A stretch of 6,695 nucleotides of DNA from CAVVVS01 sp963751355 (GCA_963751355.1 CAVVVS010000023.1:1-6695); one strand, 5' to 3'; shown: positions 1-6,513, numbered from the stretch's first letter. A program made the numbers and translations. The notes: generated by a model not told the origin, from the letters alone.

Positions 1-62
1 ATTAAAGGATGGAAAGACAAAACTAAAAGTAGAGTAAAAAGAAATCCGTATAGAATTTTCAT
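1..62 (-). CDS. Start of an exported protein, cut by the window edge
   Basis: Only the first 20 codons are inside the window. They read MKILYGFLFTLLLVLSFHPL: a short lysine-bearing start followed by a long hydrophobic stretch, which is a typical Sec signal peptide or N-terminal membrane anchor. No lipobox cysteine is seen before the edge. The start is supported by a good ribosome binding site, AGGGAG at 69-74 (minus strand), six bases before the ATG. The mature protein lies outside the window, so its function is unknown. It has the same orientation as the lipoprotein gene but is separated from it by over 430 bases, so a shared transcript is uncertain. Confidence 0.6.
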   Translation of the reverse strand, partial: MKILYGFLFTLLLVLSFHPL

Positions 63-496
63 ATCAAACTCCCTTCTTAAGTTAATGGATATTTTACGTT
101 AATAAATATCTTATTAAATGAAAATATAGTGTGATGCTAAAAATGTATATTATTAAATAAATTGAATTTTTTAGTCAAACCTTAGCCTGCGGTAGTTATA
201 ATTATCAACAAATAAATATTAATAATTTTTTACCATCAAACATTATTATTTTATAAAATTTTAATTATTTATTACAACTCACATTTAATATATGCCGGAG
301 GAAATGGAAAGATAATTAAGAAATTAAACTTAACATTGACTAAAAGGAAAGCTGAATTTAAATTGCGCAAACTTAATAGATTCCTTGGATCTTTAAGACT
401 CCGGGAATCAGGTAAAATTAATCCTTCTCTTTATTCTTCTTTCATTAAGAAAAAAATTGATTCTAAAGTGAACGTTTCATTCAAACATATTTATAA
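63..496. other. AT-rich intergenic region without a convincing gene
   Basis: This gap separates two minus-strand genes. It is very AT-rich over 63-290. Open frames exist on both strands across about 290-490, but neither has a good start, a ribosome binding site or a recognisable protein. Only the ribosome binding site at 69-74 of the gene to the left is clear. I see no good terminator hairpin after the lipoprotein gene; the short palindrome near 400-413 lacks a T run. Confidence 0.5.
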
Positions 497-2311
497 TTAC
501 AAAGTTTGCCATGTTCCGTTTACTGAGTACATAGTAATCAAGTCATCCAGCCCGCCGCTGAACAATGTAGTACCGTCAATGCTGAAACCGAAATCAAGCA
601 CTTCATTTGTATGTCCGCCCATCTGCCTGAACAAAGTGCCGTCATATGCATTCCACATCTTAGTCGTCACTCCCCGGCCGCCGGTGACAAAGAATTTCTC
701 GTCCGGAGTAAATTTTGCACAGTGTATAAGATCAGGATCGGCCTTAACACTATAAACGATATTAGAATTTTCAATTGAATAAAGTTTAACATTACCGTTA
801 TCAACACCTATCAACAAATATTTATTATCATGACTAAATTCAAGCGAAGTAACTCCGTTCGAACCTAAATCATTCAGAACTATTGAGCGGTAAAGAGAAA
901 ATTTTACGAAGTCAAATACTTTAATGGCCCCGTTACCGTCGCCGATGGCTAAATACTTGCCGTCCGGTGAAAACTTAACGCATTGTAGAAAGTTTACAAT
1001 TTTCATTTTCTTGTACACCGAACCGTCTGCAAGATTGTAAACATAAAAGTCATTATCAACGCTAGTGCAGGCAATTAATTTGTCGTCGGGACTTATATCG
1101 ATTCCGTAAATTTCCCACGAATTTACTCTTATTGTTCTAAGCAAAGAATAATCTGGAACACTCCAGATTTTAATTGTGCTGTCATTCGCACCGCTTGTAA
1201 CTAAAAATTTACCGTCGTGGGTATATTTGACATTGTTGACCGCGGAATTATGAGCTTTAAATGTCAGCAAATTAGAATTATTGGAAACATCTTTCAGCCT
1301 TACGTTTAATCCTCCGCCTGCAATAATAGATTTTCCATCAGGGTTTACACTCATATTTATTATGCCGGTATAAACACCCAGCACACGAATGGGTGAATTG
1401 TTAAAGACGAGTTGAATTTTCTTTGATTCGAAATAGGCAGATTCCCGTGAACCAGAAGTACACTTAATCCGGTAGGCATATTTTTTATCAATTTGTAACG
1501 AGCTGTCAACAAACGCGGTAACATTTTTCTGAACACGGGCAATTTCGGTAAACCCGTTTCCATCCTCATCTTTTTCAATTACAAAGCCGTCTTCAATATT
1601 ACTATTATCATCCCAAGTCAAACTTACACTTTGATTTGACATTGTCTCAAAGTTAATAAATGCCGGTGCATTAAAATTTAAGAACGCAGAAGCTTCATTT
1701 GAGTAAGTACCCAGATTTGCGCCGGCAACAGCCCGAACCCTGAAAAACAAACTATCGTTAACATTAAAATTAGAATTGACTATAAGAGAATCCGAATTAG
1801 GCGGAAGTGACGCAATAACGGAATATTGTGTTGTCTTATATTTTTGTTCAACTTCAAAGCCGGTTTCATTTGAAGAGTTATCTTTCCATTTAAGTTTTAT
1901 TTGCGATCCGGAAAGAACTTTGGCGGTTAAATTTGCTGAAATTAGTTTTGAGATAGTTACTGTGATTTCGGGTGTTGATGATTCCTGCCCCGCATTATCA
2001 ACAGCCTTCGCAAATATTTTGTGCACACTCTGATCAGGAAGATTTGATGTTTTCCATTCAAATTCATACGGCTCCTTAGTTAAGATTCTACTGCTATCCA
2101 ATTGTTGATCAATATAAATGCTAACGTTTTTAATTGCGGAACCGCTTGTCGCTTCTATTTTGATTGCTGTGCTGTCAAAAACCATTGAGCTGTCAGAAGG
2201 AGAAACAATTTTTACTTGAGGTTTTTCAATAGTCACAGGACTATTAGGTAAATCTTTTTTACAACCATTAATTGCCAGTAAAGACAAAGCTAAAATGAAT
2301 AATTTTTTCAT
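497..2311 (-). CDS. Lipoprotein with Ig-like, two FN3 and WD40 propeller domains
   Basis: A complete 604-residue protein. Residues 1-17 form a lipoprotein signal peptide ending in INGC, so Cys17 should be lipidated and the protein anchored to a membrane outside the cytoplasm. Residues about 31-120 look like a bacterial Ig-like domain. Residues about 125-210 and 215-300 are two fibronectin-III domains, each with the repeated pattern W-x-D-N-S-x-x-E-x-G-F. Residues about 308-600 hold seven WD40-like units with recurring phrases such as FSPDGKYLA and KIW or KVF, enough to close a seven-bladed propeller. Such architectures usually serve surface binding or scaffolding; no catalytic motif is visible. 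The ATG has no clear Shine-Dalgarno sequence before it, which is common in Bacteroidota. No partner gene is adjacent, so the ligand cannot be inferred. Confidence 0.93.
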   Translation of the reverse strand: MKKLFILALSLLAINGCKKDLPNSPVTIEKPQVKIVSPSDSSMVFDSTAIKIEATSGSAIKNVSIYIDQQLDSSRILTKEPYEFEWKTSNLPDQSVHKIFAKAVDNAGQESSTPEITVTISKLISANLTAKVLSGSQIKLKWKDNSSNETGFEVEQKYKTTQYSVIASLPPNSDSLIVNSNFNVNDSLFFRVRAVAGANLGTYSNEASAFLNFNAPAFINFETMSNQSVSLTWDDNSNIEDGFVIEKDEDGNGFTEIARVQKNVTAFVDSSLQIDKKYAYRIKCTSGSRESAYFESKKIQLVFNNSPIRVLGVYTGIINMSVNPDGKSIIAGGGLNVRLKDVSNNSNLLTFKAHNSAVNNVKYTHDGKFLVTSGANDSTIKIWSVPDYSLLRTIRVNSWEIYGIDISPDDKLIACTSVDNDFYVYNLADGSVYKKMKIVNFLQCVKFSPDGKYLAIGDGNGAIKVFDFVKFSLYRSIVLNDLGSNGVTSLEFSHDNKYLLIGVDNGNVKLYSIENSNIVYSVKADPDLIHCAKFTPDEKFFVTGGRGVTTKMWNAYDGTLFRQMGGHTNEVLDFGFSIDGTTLFSGGLDDLITMYSVNGTWQTL

Positions 2312-2333
2312 AACTGAATTAAACGCCCTGTAA

Positions 2334-2447
2334 TTTGAATTGAATAATTTTTATTTGTCAGGAGAACCGGATGCGGTTTACAAATCAACAGACTTTCTGA
2401 GGCTGAGTTTTCAGTACGGGATAAATGAGATAAACGCGGCAAAATGA
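2334..2447 (+). pseudogene. Possible C-terminal remnant of an unidentified protein
   Basis: An open frame of 37 codons ends in TGA at 2445-2447 and has a stop just upstream at 2331-2333. It contains the phrase TDFLRLSFQYGINEIN, which resembles an outer-membrane beta strand near a protein's C-terminus. There is no start codon context or ribosome binding site, and upstream the frame runs into the start of the lipoprotein gene on the other strand. It could be the tail of a gene lost by deletion, or chance. The family is not identified. Confidence 0.2.
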
Positions 2448-2729
2448 AATTAGATCCCCTAATTTTATTAATAAGTGTAAATTATTTTAATTGAGCAGCA
2501 AGAAATTATAAAGATAAAATTACTTGCTAGTACAAAAGTATAACTATATTGAACTTAAATCAAGTTACTGACGGATTGAGATTTTTTATCCGGCTTAATG
2601 CAACGACATTAAACTTGATTCTATACACAATATCTTTTTATTTATCAAAGATGGTTAGGCGGTTTTTTACAGTATGATTAACCTTTGGACATAATATTGT
2701 TCACCTAAATAAAGGTATAATTATAATTT
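2448..2729. other. Intergenic region, nothing recognised
   Basis: This AT-rich stretch has stops in all frames on both strands. I see no RNA gene, repeat array or strong hairpin in it. It separates the lipoprotein gene from the broken DUF6933 gene. Confidence 0.5.
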
Positions 2730-3209
2730 TTAATATTCCTTAATTATTGATAAAGGAGTTTCATATTTCAAATAACTAAATGGTGTTTCATTTAATAATT
2801 TAGTTATCTCTTTAACTTTAGAGTTTTCCAAAGCAAAGATAAATTTAGTCATATTTATCATATCATTCATTGATCCTAATATCGAGCGGTTATTTGTTTT
2901 GCATATTTTTATTGTTTCTGTTCTTGGTGTAATAAATTGGTCCATAACTATTCCACAGTTGTTGTCTTTCAATAATTCATCTAATACCGAAAAACCTACA
3001 TCCATAAGATTTCTAATTGTTTGAATTTCCTTGCCTGGAAATATTACTAAATAAAGTGAAGAAGCATTTGCGAACAATATATATTGAAGTCGGTTTGCTA
3101 AAAATAAATGCCCATACCATTCTTCAAAAGTAGATACTTCATAATCGCATTATACTTGAGGCTTAATTTTAAGCTTTAGTGAAAGTCTTTGAGTAAATCT
3201 AAAAAGCAT
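2730..3209 (-). pseudogene. DUF6933-family protein gene with an in-frame stop at codon 20
   Basis: Read through one stop, the frame encodes about 159 residues. It starts at the ATG at 3207-3209, after the purine-rich GGGAAAGAG. It opens MLFRFTQRLSLKLKIKPQV, meets TAA at 3150-3152, and continues in the same frame with CDYEVSTFEEWYGHLFLANR. The second part has features I associate with DUF6933 proteins: a W-(H/Y)-x-x-L-F segment, a beta-rich core (ILFANASSLYLVIFPG) and the late signature KTNNRSILGSMND at about residues 104-116. DUF6933 has no known function. The N-terminal piece also fits the family's usual start, and length and frame are otherwise intact, so one nonsense mutation is the simplest reading. 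A TTG at 3077 could open the downstream part, but that would drop the conserved first 44 residues. A sequencing error at the stop is possible. Confidence 0.72.
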
Positions 3210-3239
3210 GATTTCTCTTTCCCATTTTTCTCAAAATGC

Positions 3240-3341
3240 CGCCCTGGTAGGAATCTGTTACTGGACAACCCCCGTACAGACCCCCTTCCCGCTAAAGAAG
3301 AGCAGAATAAACTGTACAATATTACCGAACCGGGATCCTAA
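3240..3341 (+). pseudogene. Possible C-terminal coding fragment, unidentified
   Basis: This GC-richer patch stands out from its AT-rich surroundings. One plus-strand frame is open to the TAA at 3339-3341 and reads as plausible protein, ending AKEEQNKLYNITEPGS. There is no start or ribosome binding site, and upstream it runs antisense into the 5' end of the DUF6933 gene. It may be the tail of a gene removed by deletion. I cannot assign a family. Confidence 0.2.
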
Positions 3342-3376
3342 ATGATACTCATTTCTGAATTCAGTTGCTTAGTTAA

Positions 3377-3625
3377 TTATTTTTTATTCACAAAACCAAT
3401 ACGAACTATTTTTTTCAATCTGCCGCTCCATCTATATATCCTATTGAAAATACAGGTACTCGAACTAAGTCGCTTGATAACTGCCCGCTGTCTTTTTGGC
3501 AGGGCTTAGCCCAACACTAGATTATATCTCGGCACGCTTCGGCATGAATCCATATGATTAATGCCAGCTAATTCATCTGCCAGTAGATCATTAAGAACAC
3601 CGATTAATCATTGATTACCTTTCAT
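3377..3625 (-). pseudogene. bfr: Decayed bacterioferritin-like gene
   Basis: The start is clear: AGAGGA (3630-3635) lies four bases before an ATG at 3623-3625, followed by MKGNQ, an in-frame TGA at 3608-3610, then LIGVLNDLLADELAGIN. This matches the usual N-terminus of bacterioferritins (MKG-x5-LN-x-LLADEL-x-AIN), the iron-storage ferritins whose first helix carries a ferroxidase glutamate, here the E of ADEL. After AGIN the expected Q-Y-x-x-H-x-x-M segment is shortened and altered. Downstream only faint resemblance remains, with further stops (one near 3505-3507) and a poorly preserved frame ending at a TAA at 3377-3379. The first 70 bases are firm; the left limit is approximate. A degenerate Bacteroidota-type promoter (AATTTTTG near 3674-3681) may lie upstream. 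No functional bacterioferritin can be made from it. Confidence 0.65.
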
Positions 3626-3697
3626 ATTATCCTCTGTTAAAATAAAATTTTAAAAGAAATCATTGAAGATCAAAAATTAAACTCTTAAGTTATAATC

Positions 3698-3901
3698 ATG
3701 CAAAAAGTTCAAAGCTGCATTAAATCAACAAATTGCTTAGTGAAAACATCTTTAAGTTTTAAAGGAACAGCATCCTTGAACTTTCTTGAATATGTTTTCA
3801 TTTTAATAATGTTCGGTAGGAGTAAAGGTAAGCTAAAAAAGTCCCTACTCAAGCCCTACTTTAAAGGTAAAAATCATGGGGATTATCGGTATACTTTATA
3901 A
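3698..3901 (+). CDS. Doubtful small hypothetical ORF (67 codons)
   Basis: An ATG-started frame encodes a lysine-rich 67-residue protein with a short hydrophobic middle (FLEYVFILIMF) and a basic tail (KLKKSLLKPYFKGKN). I recognise no family. In favour: its stop is followed within three bases by a hairpin with a T run on this strand (3904-3938). Against: there is no ribosome binding site, and the frame overlaps the presumed upstream region of the bacterioferritin remnant on the other strand, where a competing 30-codon frame also exists. I regard it as probably not a gene. Confidence 0.18.
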   Translation: MQKVQSCIKSTNCLVKTSLSFKGTASLNFLEYVFILIMFGRSKGKLKKSLLKPYFKGKNHGDYRYTL

Positions 3902-3903
3902 AC

Positions 3904-3938
3904 AAAAAGCCCGATTTTAATTAAAATCGAGCCTTTTT
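3904..3938. terminator. Rho-independent terminator, bidirectional in form
   Basis: A near-palindrome centred between 3920 and 3921 has a stem of GCxCGATTTTAA with one C/A mismatch, flanked by AAAAA on the left and TTTTT on the right. It can therefore end transcription on either strand. On the minus strand it lies three bases after the 3' end of the tRNA-Thr remnant, so it was probably the host tRNA gene's terminator. Confidence 0.7.
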
Positions 3939-3940
3939 AG

Positions 3941-3982
3941 AGCTGGCGGACGGATTTGAACCGCCGACCGGCTGATTACAAA
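3941..3982 (-). other. 3' half of tRNA-Thr(UGU): integration attachment site
   Basis: Read on the minus strand, this folds as the second half of a tRNA. It has an anticodon loop TTTGTAA (anticodon TGT, complement at 3978-3980), the 3' anticodon stem TCAGC, a variable loop CGGTC, a T stem GGCGG pairing with CCGTC around the loop TTCAAAT, and the 3' acceptor strand CGCCAGC with discriminator T at 3941. The bases before the loop (GATTA) do not pair properly with TCAGC, and no D arm or 5' acceptor strand (expected GCTGGCG) follows. This is the remnant expected when an integrase recombines in the anticodon loop of a tRNA gene: the intact gene is restored at the far end and only the 3' half stays here. 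It cannot make a tRNA. Confidence 0.8.
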
Positions 3983-4138
3983 TAATCCGACTTCTTTAAA
4001 TTTTAATCTAAAATTGGGTCTTTTTAAAATCATGTACAGCTAAATGTAAAGCTATGAACACACTTCCAGTAAATAGTTAATTATGAAATAGAAATTAATA
4101 ATATTCATCTACAAAAAAAAGATTTCATATCAATTTAC
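3983..4138. other. AT-rich end segment of the element, no gene
   Basis: This stretch lies between the attachment site and the radC-like gene. It holds a perfect AT inverted repeat, AATTTTA-ATC-TAAAATT, at 3999-4015. No ORF or RNA gene is seen. Integrase arm sites would be expected near here in such elements, but I cannot identify any. Confidence 0.4.
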
Positions 4139-4590
4139 TTAAATTAATCTTTTCTCTACAAATGAAAGATACGAACCATCCCCAAATATGATATGGTCAA
4201 ATACTGATATGCCGATGATCTTACCGGCTTCAGTCAGCTGCTTTGTCATCGCAATGTCTTCAGACGAAGGTTGTGTATTTCCGGAGGGGTGGTTGTGCGC
4301 CAAAATGATATTGGCACATGTCGCTACGATCGCTCCTCTGAATACCTCTCTCGGATGTACAAGGCTGCTGTTTAACAGCCCTTCCGATATTACCTCAAAA
4401 CCAGTGACGACGTTACTGCTGCTTAACCAAAAGACGATAAAACGTTCTCTTACTTCCCCATCGAATAAAAACGAAAGTTGTCAAAGACTTCCACCGGGCT
4501 CGTTATTTTAATCTTTCGATCTTTGAGCTGAGGATAACTCTCGGTTGAGTCTTTGAATTTCCAGGTTACTGTTTTGATGTAGTGTTTCAT
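4139..4590 (-). pseudogene. radC: RadC-like JAB domain protein, interrupted by a one-base frameshift
   Basis: The start is well marked: AAAGGAG ends five bases before the ATG at 4588-4590. The first frame gives 46 codons and stops at TAA 4450-4452. Adding one base to the run of five Ts (minus strand, 4467-4471) joins it to a second frame that continues to TAA 4139-4141. The joined product is 150 residues, a usual size for short RadC proteins of mobile elements. It contains HPREVF (79-84), and the RadC/JAMM metal signature H-N-H-P-S-G with Ser109 and Asp112 (H-x-H-x7-S-x2-D) at residues 99-112. The family has a JAB metalloprotease fold; its role is unclear despite the DNA-repair name. It follows the polymerase gene by 67 bases and is probably co-transcribed. 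No alternative start serves the second part. The break may be a mutation, a homopolymer sequencing error, or a -1 frameshift on the T run. Confidence 0.85.
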
Positions 4591-4657
4591 ATAATCTCCT
4601 TTAAGATTTCTGTATAAGAATTAATTGTTAAAAATGTAAAATTGAATTAGATTACAA

Positions 4658-6436
4658 TTACTTGTATGTTACGATCGGATCGAAGTGTAATCTTTTGTGA
4701 TAGAATTCTTTCATCACTCGAACTAGTTCATCCCCATATTGCTGAGGTACTATGAAACTGTCATGTACGCAAAGACAAGGAACTTCTTTCCTTGTAAAAT
4801 ACATGAGAATATCCGAAGCTATTTCCGAATCGATGAATTGAAGCTGTACACCGCTATCGGTGCCGAAACCCTCACTTACTGTAGGATGTACTTCACATAT
4901 TTTGTTGTAGATATCAGTTGGTCTTAATTTCCGCATTTTAATGGCTTCCTTGATTTTTCTTTTATTCTCTCCATCCTCCTTCAATTCTTTAATAAAAGCT
5001 CGCAATGCTTTCGTTCTTGTAGGTGCACTTATGGCGATGTTCATCATTAATTTTACTGCAGCACGCATATCTTTATCTCCATTATATAAATCATAAGGGT
5101 CGCCTATGTAATCAATCCCTTTCATGTGAAATAACATCCTTGTATGAAACGATGAATAATCAGCTTCCACTACCCTTTCTCCATCAATAAGTATAGAATT
5201 TCTTTGATTCGATGGTAATAATTGATAATCAGCCCCATAAAATCGACCTCCATTAATGAAGTTCCCACGTGTAAAAACTCTATAAAGTTTGCACTGTAGA
5301 GGTTTACAAGAAATTATATTAATATTATTCCTACCAGTAATGGCCCCCCGGCCCTTCGCCTCTCCGCCTTCCCCCTGTCGTCTCCATTCTCTCCTCTCCG
5401 TTGTCTCTTTATCTGACTCCTCTAGCATTTGATACTTCAAGGGTCTGTCGTTGTTAAGCTCGCTCGTATCACTTGACCGACCTTTGGATCTTCGTAAGGC
5501 AAGAGCCTTTTTGATTACTTCGCTAGCTTCTGGGAACTTAGTTAGGATTTCATCGTAAATATCCAGGTCCTTGTCGTCTGCAAATGCAAATAAGCTATTG
5601 AACAGCGCTAATTCCTCTTCGTCGCCAAGAATCGGAGGTGGGTCAAGTGGATGCATATCTTCACGTATGCTGTAAGTCAATTTGACTTCAGGTTTCCAAT
5701 CTCGGATCGAACGTTCCCATATTTCAATAGGTAGCAAAATCTCATGTTTCTCAATGAAGTCATTGTATTCTTTTAACAACTCCTCCATGCTATTGGTTTC
5801 CACCGAGGGTTCGTAAGAAAGGTACTCCTTTTTATTCTTTTTTAGTACAATAGGAGTGGATGGAAATCTTCGCTTCGTTTTTACAAGGCTATTATCTCCT
5901 ATGTACCTTGAAATTCCTATTTCGGTAACAAAGAAAAGATCCATATCGAGAGGTTCTACTGATTGATATGGGGCATTTATGAGGTTGATGCTGGTTTTGG
6001 TCAACATCATTCTAGAGTTTTTCCCCTTGCCCTCTAACTTATCAAAGAATCCGTTTTTACTCACTATCATTTCAGTGTTGATCAGTCCTTCAATTATTTT
6101 CATATATCTATCATAAGAATAATAATCGTAACCATATTTTTTAAATGTAGACTGGTAACTATTATGGTGCCTTGAATAAGCAAGAACTTTATTCTTCTCC
6201 ATTGCAATCATTAGATTAGTTAGGATATTTTGTAAAGCCAGATCGTCCAATTCTGGTAGCCGTTTTGAAGGTTGGAATGCATTCACAGAATGTGCATACT
6301 TTGCTAATAGCTCTACCTTTGCAGCAAGCTTTCTTTTTTTTGCCGGCATCTCTTTAGGATTGAGAGCAATGGAATTATTTAGATCAAGCATTTCGAAATT
6401 GTCGTGAGTTTTCCCAGCTGCTTTTTCATTACTCAT
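4658..6436 (-). CDS. Divergent family-A DNA polymerase-like replication protein
   Basis: A complete 592-residue protein. The C-terminal third matches the palm and fingers motifs of family-A polymerases in order. Motif A is VEADYSSFHTRML (Asp426). Motif B is R458-x3-K462-x7-S470-A471. A helix with IDSEIASDIL (535-544) precedes motif C, CVHDSF (Asp559). The two metal-binding aspartates and the motif B Arg/Lys are present. In E. coli Pol I numbering, His431 takes the place of Glu710, Asn466 of Phe762, and Ser470-Ala471 of Tyr766-Gly767. Residues about 62-155 look like a winged helix (helix 107-122, then a strand and basic hairpin). A low-complexity Arg/Glu/Gly linker spans about 342-370. I see no 3'-5' exonuclease motifs. 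I recall similar RFYG...LP...VE-x-DYS-x-x-H proteins annotated as hypothetical in phages and mobile elements. The likely role is replication of the element; activity is inferred. The ATG overlaps the upstream leader ORF's TGA. Confidence 0.72.
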   Translation of the reverse strand: MSNEKAAGKTHDNFEMLDLNNSIALNPKEMPAKKRKLAAKVELLAKYAHSVNAFQPSKRLPELDDLALQNILTNLMIAMEKNKVLAYSRHHNSYQSTFKKYGYDYYSYDRYMKIIEGLINTEMIVSKNGFFDKLEGKGKNSRMMLTKTSINLINAPYQSVEPLDMDLFFVTEIGISRYIGDNSLVKTKRRFPSTPIVLKKNKKEYLSYEPSVETNSMEELLKEYNDFIEKHEILLPIEIWERSIRDWKPEVKLTYSIREDMHPLDPPPILGDEEELALFNSLFAFADDKDLDIYDEILTKFPEASEVIKKALALRRSKGRSSDTSELNNDRPLKYQMLEESDKETTERREWRRQGEGGEAKGRGAITGRNNINIISCKPLQCKLYRVFTRGNFINGGRFYGADYQLLPSNQRNSILIDGERVVEADYSSFHTRMLFHMKGIDYIGDPYDLYNGDKDMRAAVKLMMNIAISAPTRTKALRAFIKELKEDGENKRKIKEAIKMRKLRPTDIYNKICEVHPTVSEGFGTDSGVQLQFIDSEIASDILMYFTRKEVPCLCVHDSFIVPQQYGDELVRVMKEFYHKRLHFDPIVTYK

Positions 6437-6513
6437 AATTGAGGATTCTCCATATTCATTAACGGTCGTTTTGCTTTGGAAAGCTTTACTTGGCTGGTTT
6501 CAACCCAATACAT
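6433..6513 (-). CDS. 26-codon leader ORF overlapping the polymerase start
   Basis: The frame reads MYWVETSQVKLSKAKRPLMN and ends ENPQL. Its TGA overlaps the polymerase ATG as ATGA, a classic arrangement for translational coupling. The polymerase itself has only a GGAG placed eleven bases before its ATG (6448-6451), which is far for direct initiation, so coupling would help. The leader's own GGAGAG (6525-6530) is also distant, at eleven bases, and sits in a short CGGA-GAGT-TCCG inverted repeat. It starts about 36 bases after the predicted transcription start. It may be a regulatory leader peptide, a tiny protein or chance. I recognise no family. Confidence 0.35.
   Translation of the reverse strand: MYWVETSQVKLSKAKRPLMNMENPQL

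Noticed and set aside
336..755. Plus-strand open frame of 139 codons starting with TTG
   Set aside because: Its second half is antisense to the clearly coding end of the WD40 lipoprotein gene. The first half has no ribosome binding site or recognisable protein.
1360..1578. 72-codon minus-strand frame
   Set aside because: It lies inside the lipoprotein gene in another frame of the same strand and has no family features.
1776..2033. 85-codon plus-strand frame
   Set aside because: It is antisense to the FN3 and Ig-like part of the lipoprotein gene and has no ribosome binding site.
3440..3500. A GTTCGAG on the minus strand, resembling a tRNA T loop
   Set aside because: The flanking five-base segments do not pair, and no acceptor or anticodon arms can be built.
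3709..3801. 30-codon minus-strand ORF beginning MKTYSRKFKDAV, which faintly recalls the start of IS3-type OrfA proteins
   Set aside because: It is too short, lacks a ribosome binding site, shows no helix-turn-helix continuation, and has no inverted repeats of an insertion sequence around it.
3999..4015. AT inverted repeat as a terminator
   Set aside because: The stem has no GC pairs, so it is unlikely to stop transcription. It is listed only as structure.
3941..4020. A complete, functional tRNA gene on the minus strand
   Set aside because: Upstream of the anticodon loop the sequence neither pairs with the anticodon stem nor contains a D arm or a 5' acceptor strand.
4188..4511. 107-codon plus-strand frame
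   Set aside because: It is antisense to the radC-like gene, whose minus-strand translation carries the H-N-H-P-S-G signature.
4739..4927. 62-codon plus-strand frame
   Set aside because: It is antisense to the C-terminal polymerase motifs.
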